Origin: Ensifer aridi
GTDB taxonomy: Bacteria > Pseudomonadota > Alphaproteobacteria > Rhizobiales > Rhizobiaceae
NCBI RefSeq assembly: GCF_002078505.1
Contig: NZ_LUAV01000004.1
Coordinates: 512,567 to 576,566 of the forward strand
DNA length: 64,000 bases
Reading direction: 5' to 3'
Of the stretch, positions 36,615 through 45,454 are shown piece by piece (position 1 is the stretch's first letter; the number at the start of each line of letters is the position of its first letter). A program made the position numbers and the translations under genes. Under the pieces are notes generated by a model that ran no database searches, was not told the DNA's origin, and saw only the letters and a list, made by a program, of their open reading frames with translations.

Positions 36615-36795
36615 GGTGGCGACTCTTGGGATGCGTGCGGGCTCATATTCGCAAGACATCTCTATTGCGCCGGGCGCGGTTGCGGCAAGAGCAAACGGAG
36701 GGCACTTGCGAAAGCACCAAGACGCGGCACGCCGACTTTTTCAGTGGCACCGGTCGACTTATTTAAGCATGATGCGGCAACGAACAGGGAGCGGC

Positions 36796-37653
36796 ATGGC
36801 AAAGGCGCAAGGTAGTTTATCCGCAGGCATCATCGCGGCAATCCGCAAGCGGCGGCCGATCGTCGTCAATCGCGAGGCGGCCGTGAGCCGCGGCGATATC
36901 GTGATCGCTTCTTATAACATCCACAAATGCGTAGGTACCGACGGGCGCTTCGATCCCGGGCGAACGGCCCAGGTCATCAGCGAGATCGGAGCGGACATCG
37001 TCGCCCTCCAGGAGGCCGATCAGCGCTTCGGCGAACGCGCCGGCCTTCTCGATCTGGAGCACCTGCGCCGCGACGCACATCTCGTGTCGGTTCCGATTGC
37101 CCCATTTTCCGAGAAAGGTCATGGCTGGCACGGCAATGTCCTGCTGCTCCGAGAAGGGGCGGTCTCCGATGTGCGACAGTTGAAATTGCCCGGCGTCGAG
37201 CCGCGTGGCGCCCTGGTCGTCGATCTCGACCTCAAGGCAGGGCCGTTGCGGATAATCGCCGCGCATCTGGGCCTGCTGCGCCACTCCCGTGCGCGGCAGG
37301 CTGAAACGCTCCTGAAGGCCACGGCGGATGGTGCCGGCCGGCCGACGCTTCTCATCGGCGATCTCAACGAATGGCGCATGGGCAAGCGCTCATCGCTCAA
37401 GTTCCTGAGCCCCACATTCGACCCGTCGCACGCAGCGGTCGCGAGCTTCCCGTCGCGTTTTCCGCTGCTGCCGCTCGACCGCGTGCTCGGCAACCCGCAT
37501 CATCTCGTGACTTCCGTGTCGGTGCACGATACGCCGCTGGCGCGCGTGGCTTCGGACCATCTGCCGGTCAAGGCCTCGATCGACCTCAAGGCCGCCCAAC
37601 AGGACGCCAGTGACGGTGACCGTACCGGCTTGATCGGCGCGGAGCCGGTGTAA
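36796..37653 (+). CDS. Endonuclease/exonuclease/phosphatase family protein
   Basis: The 285-residue protein has the EEP fold, with metal and catalytic residues in ASYNIHKCVG, IVALQEADQRFG, IGDLNEWRMG and ASDHLPVKASI. Members include DNA repair nucleases and phosphodiesterases acting on lipids. The gene lies 18 bases before a phospholipase-D-type synthase gene, so a membrane lipid substrate is more likely than DNA, though that is inference. AGGGAGCGG decides the ATG. There is no signal peptide, and the first 30 residues are basic. A similar EEP-PLD pair occurs in several rhizobia as far as I recall. Confidence 0.9.
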   Translation: MAKAQGSLSAGIIAAIRKRRPIVVNREAAVSRGDIVIASYNIHKCVGTDGRFDPGRTAQVISEIGADIVALQEADQRFGERAGLLDLEHLRRDAHLVSVPIAPFSEKGHGWHGNVLLLREGAVSDVRQLKLPGVEPRGALVVDLDLKAGPLRIIAAHLGLLRHSRARQAETLLKATADGAGRPTLLIGDLNEWRMGKRSSLKFLSPTFDPSHAAVASFPSRFPLLPLDRVLGNPHHLVTSVSVHDTPLARVASDHLPVKASIDLKAAQQDASDGDRTGLIGAEPV

Positions 37654-37671
37654 CGCCCGAGGGTGCCTGTC

Positions 37672-39231
37672 ATGTGGTCCTGGATTGCACTCTTCCTTGC
37701 GATCCTCTTCGCCCTGTTCCTCGTCGCGGTCCTTTACGTCTACGGCTGGTTCGGACGCCGACCGAAGACCGATCCGTCTTTCGCACGTCCGGTCGGTGAA
37801 GAAAGGACCGGCATCGACGAGGATCTCGGACCGTTTTTCCCGGCCCGCAGCGAAGAGAGCGCCGTCGCGCTCATATCCGACAATATCGAGGCTTTTGTCG
37901 CGCGGGCCCATTCTGCTCGCCGGGCCGGTCGCAGCCTCGACCTGCAATATTATTATTGGAAGGACGATCTGACCGGCTTTCTGTTGACGCGTGAGGTCCT
38001 CCGCGCTGCCGATCGCGGCGTGCGCGTCCGATTGCTGCTCGACGACATCAACGCCGGCATTCACGACCGTCTGTGCATCTCCCTCGACGCGCACCCGAAT
38101 GTCAATGTGCGCCTTTTCAATCCGAGCCGGGCGCGGACCGATCGTTTCCGCCGCGGCTTCGAGATGGCGATCCGCGCCTTCAGTGCGACGCGCCGAATGC
38201 ACAACAAGCTGTGGTTGGCCGACAGCCGCCTGGCGATCGCCGGCGGTCGCAATATCGGCGACGCATATTTCGACGCTGCCGAGCAGTCGAACTTTCGCGA
38301 CCTCGACGTCTGGATGGCAGGACCTGTCGTCGATCAGGCGACGGCGATGTTCGATCTCTATTGGAACAGCGCGTCGGTTCTGCCGATCGCGGCGCTGAGG
38401 ACCCCACGCAAGCACTACCTGCCGGCGCTGCGCGAAGCGCTTGACGGGGTGGCGCGCACCGCTGCCGGCCGTTTCTACCTGGAAAGGGTTGATGAAGTGG
38501 CGGCGCAGAAGGGGCCTTATTGGGGCAGCCGTCCCCTTCATCGCAGCGCCGAGCTGCGCGTGGCTTTCGACCCGCCGGAAAAGGCTTTGATGCAGAAACG
38601 GCAGAATTGGCTGTTGCGTGAGCTCTTCCCCCTGATCAACGCCGCAAGACACGATCTGCGCATCATCTCGCCCTATTTCATCCCGGGCGCCGAGGGGACG
38701 CGCGAACTGGCGCTGCTCGGGAACAAGGGTGCGAAAGTGGCAGTGCTGACGAATTCGCTTGCCGCAACCGACGTCGCGGCTGTGCATGGCGGCTACATGA
38801 AATATCGCAAGGGCCTGCTGCGTGCCGGCGTGGAGCTCTACGAGCTCAAGGAGCGCGGCGATTTCATCGAACGCCATCGGATATCGCTCTTCGGCGCGCG
38901 AAGCGCGAGCCTGCACACCAAGGCCTTCGTCGTCGACGGCCTGACTGGCTATGTCGGTTCGATGAATTTCGATCCGCGTTCCGCTTCGCTCAACACGGAG
39001 ATGGGGATTATCTTTTCCGATCAAGCGCTCGCCGCGGAGCTTCAATCGATATTCCATGACGAGACATTGCCGGAGAGAAGCTATCGCCTGGTTTTGGAGG
39101 GGGGCAAGCCTGTCTGGCGCGACCGGACGAACGGAACGACCCGGGTGCTGCGCCGCGAACCCGACGCGGGCATCCTGCGCCGGCTGATCGCCGGGGCGAT
39201 CCGCTTCCTGCCGCTTGAGTCACAGCTTTGA
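37672..39231 (+). CDS. Phospholipase D/cardiolipin synthase-like protein
   Basis: The 519-residue protein begins with one membrane span (residues about 3-22, LFLAILFALFLVAVLYVYGW) and then two PLD halves. Each has an HKD motif: HNKLWLADSRLAIAGGRN and HTKAFVVDGLTGYVGSMNFD. This is the arrangement of ClsB/ClsC-type cardiolipin synthases, which join two phospholipids. Bacterial homologues lacking the ClsA-type double N-terminal spans are also called phosphatidylserine/phosphatidylglycerophosphate/cardiolipin synthase family. GAGGG lies eight bases before the ATG at 37672. It is likely cotranscribed with the EEP gene. Confidence 0.9.
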   Translation: MWSWIALFLAILFALFLVAVLYVYGWFGRRPKTDPSFARPVGEERTGIDEDLGPFFPARSEESAVALISDNIEAFVARAHSARRAGRSLDLQYYYWKDDLTGFLLTREVLRAADRGVRVRLLLDDINAGIHDRLCISLDAHPNVNVRLFNPSRARTDRFRRGFEMAIRAFSATRRMHNKLWLADSRLAIAGGRNIGDAYFDAAEQSNFRDLDVWMAGPVVDQATAMFDLYWNSASVLPIAALRTPRKHYLPALREALDGVARTAAGRFYLERVDEVAAQKGPYWGSRPLHRSAELRVAFDPPEKALMQKRQNWLLRELFPLINAARHDLRIISPYFIPGAEGTRELALLGNKGAKVAVLTNSLAATDVAAVHGGYMKYRKGLLRAGVELYELKERGDFIERHRISLFGARSASLHTKAFVVDGLTGYVGSMNFDPRSASLNTEMGIIFSDQALAAELQSIFHDETLPERSYRLVLEGGKPVWRDRTNGTTRVLRREPDAGILRRLIAGAIRFLPLESQL

Positions 39232-39628
39232 CATTTGCGGCTTTGCGCTGCCGCTGCTCTTCACCTGAACCGCTCTCCGGTTACGCGGAGACAGCGCCGG
39301 CAGGCGGTTGAGGGGCGGACAACGGCGATCAGAGTTTCGGTACCGCATCAAAGCGCCCCGGAATTCACGGTCCGTTTACCGACGATACGCGAATGCCTGT
39401 GAGCAAGACGGCAGGCTGGGCGCCCGAAGGGGCCGGAACCCAAAAAAATGTTCTATCGAATGACGAGGCGAGCCGTAAAAATCCTTGGCCCCGCGGCCTG
39501 CGGCCATTAAAGCATTATCGAATGCTGGCGACTTGAAGTGAAGGGCATTGACACTCTATGTAAGGTCTGAGGCTAAACCGATGATTCCGGTCCGCGAAGG
39601 GATTGCGGGCGATTGATGAAGGTTCGAT
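39232..39628. other. clpP upstream region
   Basis: This 397-base gap holds no gene that I can support. A heat-shock-type promoter lies near 39532-39560. TTGACA at 39548-39553 could be a separate sigma-70 -35 element. A small stem (CTCCG/CGGAG) near 39275 lies after the synthase gene but has no T-run. Confidence 0.4.
39532..39561 (+). promoter_or_regulatory. RpoH-type heat-shock promoter before clpP
   Basis: CTTGAA (39532-39537), 16 bases, then CTCTATGT (39554-39561). This resembles rhizobial RpoH promoters (CTTGAA plus a CTATAT-like -10). It lies about 68 bases before clpP, a known heat-shock gene in many bacteria. Confidence 0.5.
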
Positions 39629-40261
39629 ATGAGAAATCCAGTTGATACGGCCATGGCTCTGGTGCCGATGGTTGTTGAGCAGACCAACCGCGGCGAACGG
39701 TCCTACGACATCTATTCGCGGCTGCTCAAGGAGCGCATCATCTTCCTTACGGGTCCCGTCGAAGATCACATGGCGACGCTCGTCTGCGCGCAATTGCTGT
39801 TCCTCGAGGCGGAAAATCCGAAGAAGGAAATCGCACTCTACATCAACTCACCAGGTGGCGTCGTGACGGCCGGCATGGCGATCTACGACACGATGCAGTT
39901 CATCAAGCCCGCGGTTTCGACGCTCTGCATCGGTCAGGCCGCATCCATGGGTTCGCTGCTGCTTGCGGCCGGCCACAAGGACATGCGTTTCGCAACGCCC
40001 AATTCCCGCATCATGGTGCACCAACCGTCCGGCGGCTTCCAGGGCCAGGCTTCCGATATCGAGCGGCATGCGAGGGACATCCTCAAGATGAAGCGTCGGT
40101 TGAACGAGGTCTACGTCAAGCACTGCGGCCGCACTTATGAAGAGGTCGAGCAGACGCTTGACCGCGATCATTTCATGAGCGCCGACGAAGCTCTGGACTG
40201 GGGCCTGATCGACAAGGTGATCACCTCGCGCGATGCCGTAGAGGCCGCCTCACAGGGTTGA
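39629..40261 (+). CDS. clpP: ATP-dependent Clp protease proteolytic subunit
   Basis: ClpP is the serine peptidase barrel that degrades proteins unfolded by ClpX or ClpA. In the 210-residue protein the triad is Ser106 ([10 protein letters not shown]), His131 (IMVHQPSGG) and Asp180 (TLDRDHFMS). The start [24 protein letters not shown] is typical of alphaproteobacteria, with a short propeptide. A heat-shock-type promoter lies upstream. clpX follows after 292 bases that contain an inverted repeat, so the two may be separately regulated. Confidence 0.98.
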   Translation: MRNPVDTAMALVPMVVEQTNRGERSYDIYSRLLKERIIFLTGPVEDHMATLVCAQLLFLEAENPKKEIALYINSPGGVVTAGMAIYDTMQFIKPAVSTLCIGQAASMGSLLLAAGHKDMRFATPNSRIMVHQPSGGFQGQASDIERHARDILKMKRRLNEVYVKHCGRTYEEVEQTLDRDHFMSADEALDWGLIDKVITSRDAVEAASQG

Positions 40262-40272
40262 AATCGAGCATT

Positions 40273-40301
40273 TGTGTCACCACAGATGTAATTGTGACAC
40301 A
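40273..40301. repeat. Inverted repeat between clpP and clpX
   Basis: TGTGTCAC (40273-40280) and GTGACACA (40294-40301) are exact inverted repeats around a 13-base loop, starting 12 bases after clpP. No run of Ts follows. It could be a regulator site acting on clpX or a weak attenuator. Confidence 0.5.
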
Positions 40302-40553
40302 TTTGTAAGAGCCAAGGGGCTTTATCGGAAGGGCAAAGCCGTTAATATGAATCCTTAATGCCGTGTTTGAATCTTGAGAGCATGGCATTCGGATTTCGGC
40401 GGGAGAGTCGTTGCGGCCGAAGTCGGGCCCATGCGCCTGACGCGGTGAGTACTCCCAAGAACCTTGCGCTGTGCCGGGGGCCTTTGCGCAAGGCGAACTG
40501 AGTGGTCCGCGATATCTTTCCGAAGGTGTCCGGCGTGCTGGAAGGAAATGGAA

Positions 40554-41831
40554 ATGAGCAAGGTCAGCGGTAGCAACGGCGGTGACTCGAAGAATACCCT
40601 CTATTGTTCGTTCTGCGGCAAGAGCCAGCATGAAGTTCGCAAGCTGATTGCCGGACCGACCGTGTTCATCTGCGATGAATGCGTCGAACTCTGCATGGAC
40701 ATCATCCGCGAGGAGAACAAGACCTCTATGGTCAAGTCTCGCGATGGCGTTCCGACCCCGCAGGAGATCATCAAGGTCCTCGACGAATACGTCATCGGCC
40801 AGCAGCAGGCCAAGCGCATCCTGTCCGTTGCCGTGCACAACCATTACAAGCGGCTTGCCCATGCGGCGAAAAGCAGCGACGTCGAACTCGCGAAGTCGAA
40901 CATCATGCTGGTCGGGCCGACAGGCTGCGGCAAGACCTATCTGGCGCAGACGCTCGCTCGCATCATCGACGTTCCCTTCACCATGGCCGACGCGACGACG
41001 CTGACGGAAGCGGGCTATGTCGGCGAGGACGTCGAAAACATCATCCTGAAGCTTCTCCAGGCGGCCGACTACAATGTCGAGCGCGCTCAGCGCGGCATCG
41101 TCTATATCGACGAGGTCGACAAGATTTCCCGCAAGTCGGATAACCCGTCGATCACCCGCGACGTTTCCGGCGAGGGCGTGCAGCAGGCCCTACTGAAGAT
41201 CATGGAAGGCACCGTCGCCTCTGTGCCGCCGCAGGGCGGCCGCAAGCACCCACAGCAGGAATTCCTGCAGGTCGACACGACGAACATCCTCTTCATCTGC
41301 GGTGGTGCGTTCGCCGGCCTCGACAAGATCATCTCTGCTCGCGGCGAGAAGACGTCGATCGGCTTCGGCGCAACCGTCCGCGCTCCGGAAGACCGTCGGG
41401 TCGGCGAGGTGCTGCGCGACCTCGAGCCGGAGGATCTGGTCAAGTTCGGGTTGATCCCCGAATTCATCGGCCGCCTGCCGGTTCTCGCGACGCTTGAAGA
41501 TCTGGATGAAGACGCTTTGATCCAGATCCTCTCGGAGCCGAAGAACGCGCTGGTCAAGCAGTATCAACGCCTGTTCGAGATGGAAGACGTCGAACTGACC
41601 TTCCACGAAGACGCGCTGCGCGAGATCGCCCGCCGGGCCATCGTCCGCAAGACCGGCGCGCGCGGCCTGCGTTCGATCATGGAAAAGATCCTGCTCGACA
41701 CCATGTTTGAGCTGCCGACGCTCGAAGGCGTCCGCGAGGTCGTCATTTCGGATGAGGTGGTCAAGGGGACGGCGCGTCCGCTCTACATCTACTCGGAGCG
41801 TTCCGAGGAGAAGACCAACGTCTCGGCCTAA
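40554..41831 (+). CDS. clpX: ATP-dependent Clp protease ATP-binding subunit
   Basis: ClpX is the AAA+ unfoldase that feeds ClpP. The 425-residue protein has the N-terminal zinc finger (Cys18, Cys21, Cys40, Cys43), Walker A GPTGCGKT (121-128), the pore loop GYVGED, Walker [11 protein letters not shown], and the IGF loop in TSIGFGA that docks on ClpP. GGAAGGAAATG lies before the chosen ATG. It follows clpP in the usual order and ends at a strong terminator. In alphaproteobacteria ClpXP destroys cell cycle regulators such as CtrA; that is family knowledge. Confidence 0.98.
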   Translation: MSKVSGSNGGDSKNTLYCSFCGKSQHEVRKLIAGPTVFICDECVELCMDIIREENKTSMVKSRDGVPTPQEIIKVLDEYVIGQQQAKRILSVAVHNHYKRLAHAAKSSDVELAKSNIMLVGPTGCGKTYLAQTLARIIDVPFTMADATTLTEAGYVGEDVENIILKLLQAADYNVERAQRGIVYIDEVDKISRKSDNPSITRDVSGEGVQQALLKIMEGTVASVPPQGGRKHPQQEFLQVDTTNILFICGGAFAGLDKIISARGEKTSIGFGATVRAPEDRRVGEVLRDLEPEDLVKFGLIPEFIGRLPVLATLEDLDEDALIQILSEPKNALVKQYQRLFEMEDVELTFHEDALREIARRAIVRKTGARGLRSIMEKILLDTMFELPTLEGVREVVISDEVVKGTARPLYIYSERSEEKTNVSA

Positions 41832-41859
41832 ATCGGCTGGTCGCTCACGATAGTTTGAA

Positions 41860-41884
41860 AAGCCCGCCATGTGCGGGCTTTTTT
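41860..41884 (+). terminator. Terminator after clpX
   Basis: AAGCCCGC-CATGT-GCGGGCTT forms a perfect 8-bp stem, and six Ts run from its 3' arm. It lies 28 bases after the clpX stop. Confidence 0.9.
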
Positions 41885-42132
41885 GTGCGCATATACCCTG
41901 GTCGAGGAAGTCGCTGTCGGAGCGAGCCCCGTCGGCTTCGATTCCTGGCGAGTTTGAGTGGTTTTCGGTTCAAAATCACTGTGATCTCGCGAATCGATTG
42001 TTGCTAAAGTGCCGCGACGACGCGATGATGCGACGATTCAATGAAAGCCGGGCTGGCCCTCGGTCGTAAGGTCCGCGACAGCATCTCAGCGTAGGCATCG
42101 GAATATCCATGAAGGCGGAGGTTGCGCCTTAC

Positions 42133-42162
42133 CTTGAAAAGGCCTCTCTTGCACTCCACTTT
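42133..42162 (+). promoter_or_regulatory. Possible RpoH-type promoter before lon
   Basis: CTTGAA (42133-42138) is followed after 15 bases by CTCCACTTT (42154-42162), near the heat-shock -10 (CCCCAT-like). It lies about 80 bases before lon, a classic RpoH target. The -10 match is only moderate. Confidence 0.4.
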
Positions 42163-42242
42163 CATGTACGAAATGTGACAGCCGGGAGTGCCGCTGAGGC
42201 TCCCGGGAACGGGCCCGAAAATCGGGACGGAAAGGAAATGAT

Positions 42243-44660
42243 ATGACGAACAAAACGTCTCCGGCGACTGAAAGCGCGACCTATCCGGTTCTGCCGCTGC
42301 GTGACATCGTGGTTTTCCCGCATATGATCGTGCCGCTCTTCGTCGGCCGGGAGAAGTCGATCCGCGCCCTTGAAGAGGTCATGGGTACCGACAAGCAGAT
42401 TATGCTTGCGACCCAGATCAACGCCACTGACGACGATCCGGAAGCCTCCGCCATCTATAAGGTCGGCACGATTGCGAACGTGCTGCAACTGCTGAAGCTC
42501 CCCGACGGGACCGTCAAGGTTCTGGTCGAAGGCCGCGCGCGCGCCGAGATCGAGCGCTATACGCCGCGCGACGATTTCTATGAGGCGGCCGCCCATGCGC
42601 TGCGCGAGCCCGACGAAGATCCGGTCGAGATCGAAGCGCTGAGCCGCTCGGTCGTCTCCGAATTCGAAAGCTATGTGAAGCTTAACAAGAAGATTTCGCC
42701 GGAAGTCGTCGGCGTCGCGAGCCAGATCGAAGACTATTCGAAGCTCGCCGATACCGTCGCATCCCATCTGTCGATCAAGATCGTCGAGAAGCAGGAAATG
42801 CTGGAAACGACGAGCGTGAAGATGCGTCTTGAAAAGGCGCTCGGCTTCATGGAAGGCGAGATCTCGGTCCTGCAGGTGGAAAAGCGCATCCGCTCGCGCG
42901 TTAAGCGCCAGATGGAGAAGACCCAGCGCGAGTACTACCTCAATGAGCAGATGAAGGCGATCCAGAAGGAGCTGGGCGACAGCGAGGACGGCCGCGACGA
43001 GATGGCCGAGATCGAGGAGCGCATCGCCAAGACGAAGCTCTCCAAGGAAGCTCGTGAAAAGGCCGATGCGGAGCTGAAGAAGCTGCGCCAGATGAGCCCG
43101 ATGTCGGCGGAGGCGACGGTCGTTCGCAACTATCTCGATTGGCTCCTGGGCCTGCCCTGGGGCAAGAAATCGAAGATCAAGACCGATCTCAACCATGCCG
43201 AGAAGGTGCTCGACGCCGATCACTTCGGTCTTGACAAGGTCAAGGAACGTATTGTCGAATATCTCGCCGTGCAGGCACGCTCCACGAAGATCAAGGGCCC
43301 CATCCTGTGCCTTGTCGGACCTCCGGGCGTCGGCAAGACCTCGCTCGCGAAGTCGATCGCCAAGGCGACCGGCCGCGAATATATTCGCATGGCGCTCGGC
43401 GGCGTGCGCGACGAGGCGGAGATCCGCGGTCACCGCAGGACCTATATCGGCTCCATGCCGGGCAAGATCGTTCAATCGATGAAGAAGGCAAAAAGGGCCA
43501 ATCCGCTGTTCCTGCTCGACGAGGTCGACAAGATGGGGCAGGACTTCCGCGGCGATCCGTCTTCGGCGCTTCTGGAAGTGCTCGATCCGGAACAGAACTC
43601 GACCTTCATGGATCACTATCTCGAGGTCGAATACGACCTGTCGAACGTGATGTTCATCACCACGGCAAACACGCTCAACATTCCGGCACCGCTGATGGAC
43701 CGCATGGAAGTGATCCGCATCGCCGGTTACACCGAAGAGGAAAAACTGGAGATCGCCAAGCGGCATCTGTTGCCGAAGGCGATCCGCGACCATGCGCTGC
43801 AGCCGAACGAGTTCTCCGTGACGGACGGGGCGCTGATGGCGGTCATCCAGACCTATACGCGTGAAGCGGGCGTTCGCAACTTTGAACGTGAGTTGATGAA
43901 GCTTGCGCGCAAGGCTGTGACCGAGATCCTCAAAGGCAAGACGAAGAAGGTCGAAGTGACGGCCGAGAACGTGCACGACTATCTCGGCGTGCCGCGCTTC
44001 CGCCATGGCGAAGCCGAGCGCGACGACCAGGTAGGCGTGGTCACGGGCCTCGCCTGGACCGAGGTCGGCGGCGAGCTGCTGACGATCGAAGGCGTGATGA
44101 TGCCCGGCAAGGGCCGCATGACGGTCACCGGCAACCTGCGCGACGTGATGAAGGAATCGATTTCGGCAGCGGCATCCTATGTCCGGTCGCGCGCGATCGA
44201 TTTCGGGATCGAGCCACCGCTGTTCGACAAGCGCGACATTCACGTCCACGTACCTGAGGGCGCAACCCCGAAGGATGGTCCGTCCGCGGGTGTCGCCATG
44301 GCAACGGCTATCGTTTCGGTCATGACCGGCATTCCGATCTCCAAGGACGTGGCGATGACCGGGGAAATCACCCTGCGTGGTCGCGTCCTGCCGATTGGCG
44401 GTCTCAAGGAGAAGCTGCTGGCGGCTCTGCGTGGCGGCATCAAGAAGGTGCTGATCCCCGAGGAGAACGCCAAGGACCTCGCCGATATTCCGGACAACGT
44501 GAAGAACAGCCTCGAGATCATCCCGGTCTCGCGGATGGGCGAGGTGCTCGAACACGCTTTGACGCGGCGTCCTGAGCCGATCGAATGGGATCCGGCCAGC
44601 CAGCCGGCCATGCCGGCGGTTGATTCGCAGGACGAAGCGGGGGCATCGATCGCGCACTAA
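42243..44660 (+). CDS. lon: Endopeptidase La (Lon protease)
   Basis: Lon is a single-chain ATP-dependent protease for damaged and regulatory proteins. The 805-residue protein has the N-terminal substrate domain ([21 protein letters not shown]), a coiled linker ([20 protein letters not shown]), Walker [13 protein letters not shown], Walker [11 protein letters not shown], and the peptidase dyad Ser681 ([10 protein letters not shown]) and Lys724 ([10 protein letters not shown]). AAAGGAAATG precedes the ATG. A terminator separates it from hupB. The order clpP-clpX-lon-hupB is the widely conserved proteobacterial block. Confidence 0.98.
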   Translation: MTNKTSPATESATYPVLPLRDIVVFPHMIVPLFVGREKSIRALEEVMGTDKQIMLATQINATDDDPEASAIYKVGTIANVLQLLKLPDGTVKVLVEGRARAEIERYTPRDDFYEAAAHALREPDEDPVEIEALSRSVVSEFESYVKLNKKISPEVVGVASQIEDYSKLADTVASHLSIKIVEKQEMLETTSVKMRLEKALGFMEGEISVLQVEKRIRSRVKRQMEKTQREYYLNEQMKAIQKELGDSEDGRDEMAEIEERIAKTKLSKEAREKADAELKKLRQMSPMSAEATVVRNYLDWLLGLPWGKKSKIKTDLNHAEKVLDADHFGLDKVKERIVEYLAVQARSTKIKGPILCLVGPPGVGKTSLAKSIAKATGREYIRMALGGVRDEAEIRGHRRTYIGSMPGKIVQSMKKAKRANPLFLLDEVDKMGQDFRGDPSSALLEVLDPEQNSTFMDHYLEVEYDLSNVMFITTANTLNIPAPLMDRMEVIRIAGYTEEEKLEIAKRHLLPKAIRDHALQPNEFSVTDGALMAVIQTYTREAGVRNFERELMKLARKAVTEILKGKTKKVEVTAENVHDYLGVPRFRHGEAERDDQVGVVTGLAWTEVGGELLTIEGVMMPGKGRMTVTGNLRDVMKESISAAASYVRSRAIDFGIEPPLFDKRDIHVHVPEGATPKDGPSAGVAMATAIVSVMTGIPISKDVAMTGEITLRGRVLPIGGLKEKLLAALRGGIKKVLIPEENAKDLADIPDNVKNSLEIIPVSRMGEVLEHALTRRPEPIEWDPASQPAMPAVDSQDEAGASIAH

Positions 44661-44720
44661 AGGGAAGCGCAAAGGGCCGCGACTGTGGCCCGCTTGCGCC
44701 CCTCAAGCAGAAAAACAAGG

Positions 44721-44748
44721 AAGACCGGCCTTTTGCCGGTCTTTTTTG
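44721..44748 (+). terminator. Terminator after lon
   Basis: AAGACCGGC (44721-44729), loop CTTTT, GCCGGTCTT (44735-44743), then a six-T run. It lies 60 bases after the lon stop. Confidence 0.92.
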
Positions 44749-44881
44749 TTGTAAAAGCGTGCTGCACGCCTTGCATTCCAAGGGATTAGGCGCAATTGGG
44801 GATGGCAAGACGTGGGTGACGCGCAAGCGACCCCGGCTTAAGAAGACAGTCGTTTCGAACCAGTGTGAAAGGGGTGGAAAC

Positions 44882-45154
44882 ATGAACAAAAATGAGCTCG
44901 TGACTGCCGTTGCCGAAAAGGCCGGACTCTCGAAGGCTGATGCGTCCTCTGCAGTTGATGCAGTTTTTGAGACCATCCAGAGCGAACTGAAGAACGGTGG
45001 CGACATTCGCCTCGTCGGCTTCGGCAACTTCTCCGTTACCCGCCGTGAAGCCAGCAAGGGCCGCAACCCGTCGACGGGCGCGGAAGTTGACATCCCGGCG
45101 CGCAACGTGCCGAAGTTTACCGCCGGCAAGGGCCTTAAGGACGCCGTCAACTAA
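44882..45154 (+). CDS. hupB: DNA-binding protein HU
   Basis: HU is an abundant nucleoid protein that bends DNA without strong sequence preference. The 90-residue protein reads MNKNELVTAVAEKAGLSKAD, then GGDIRLVGFGNFSVTRREASKGRNPSTGAEVDIPA with the DNA-binding arm, ending KFTAGKGLKDAVN. Rhizobia typically have a single HU of this kind. AAGGGGTGG precedes the ATG. It has its own promoter region after the lon terminator. Confidence 0.97.
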   Translation: MNKNELVTAVAEKAGLSKADASSAVDAVFETIQSELKNGGDIRLVGFGNFSVTRREASKGRNPSTGAEVDIPARNVPKFTAGKGLKDAVN

Positions 45155-45288
45155 TAGGACGTTTCAGCGGAAAGGCTGCCGAACGGCATTCTCCATTTGC
45201 CGGTCCTTAGCAACGGCCGTCCGCGATTAGGTTCATGTTCCATCTGCCGCGACGTCGCTTCCGAGCGAGGGTCTTAGGCAGGTTGATT

Positions 45289-45314
45289 GAGGCCCGGTTC
45301 ACCGGGCCTCTTTT
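45289..45314 (+). terminator. Terminator between hupB and the phytase-like gene
   Basis: GAGGCCCGG (45289-45297), loop TTCA, CCGGGCCTC (45302-45310), then TTTT. The stem is perfect. It isolates the downstream gene, which has its own Pho box 15 bases further. Confidence 0.88.
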
Positions 45315-45328
45315 CGTTTCAACCTCCG

Positions 45329-45346
45329 CTGTCATCCCGCTGTTAC
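45329..45346 (+). promoter_or_regulatory. Pho box (PhoB site)
   Basis: CTGTCAT-CCCG-CTGTTAC matches the PhoB consensus of two CTGTCAT-like repeats 11 bases apart; the first copy is exact and the second has two changes. It lies 108 bases upstream of an exported phytase/phosphatase-like gene, the type of target expected under phosphate limitation. Confidence 0.7.
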
Positions 45347-45454
45347 AGGACGGTTGCAAAAGCCTCCCGTCCGGCCCCGGCCGCCGCCGATTCCGGATGT
45401 CAGCGCGGCGCGAGAAAGCGCGGTCGGCGCATGTGCCGCGACAAGGAGGGACAG

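Larger units (their letters stand above)
41832..42242. other. clpX-lon intergenic region
   Basis: This 411-base region contains the clpX terminator (41860-41884) and, nearer lon, a heat-shock-like promoter (42133). The centre (about 41890-42120) shows no reliable coding frame or RNA gene. Confidence 0.4.
45155..45454. other. hupB / phytase-like gene intergenic region
   Basis: The 300-base stretch holds a strong terminator (45289-45314) and then a Pho box (45329-45346). I looked for a tRNA after hupB and saw none. The rest of the sequence before the terminator has no assigned function. Confidence 0.5.

Noticed and set aside
42162..44672. A very long open frame antisense to lon
   Set aside because: High-GC coding sequence often leaves the opposite strand open. 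The product is histidine/arginine/leucine-rich and resembles no family, and lon on the other strand is unmistakable.
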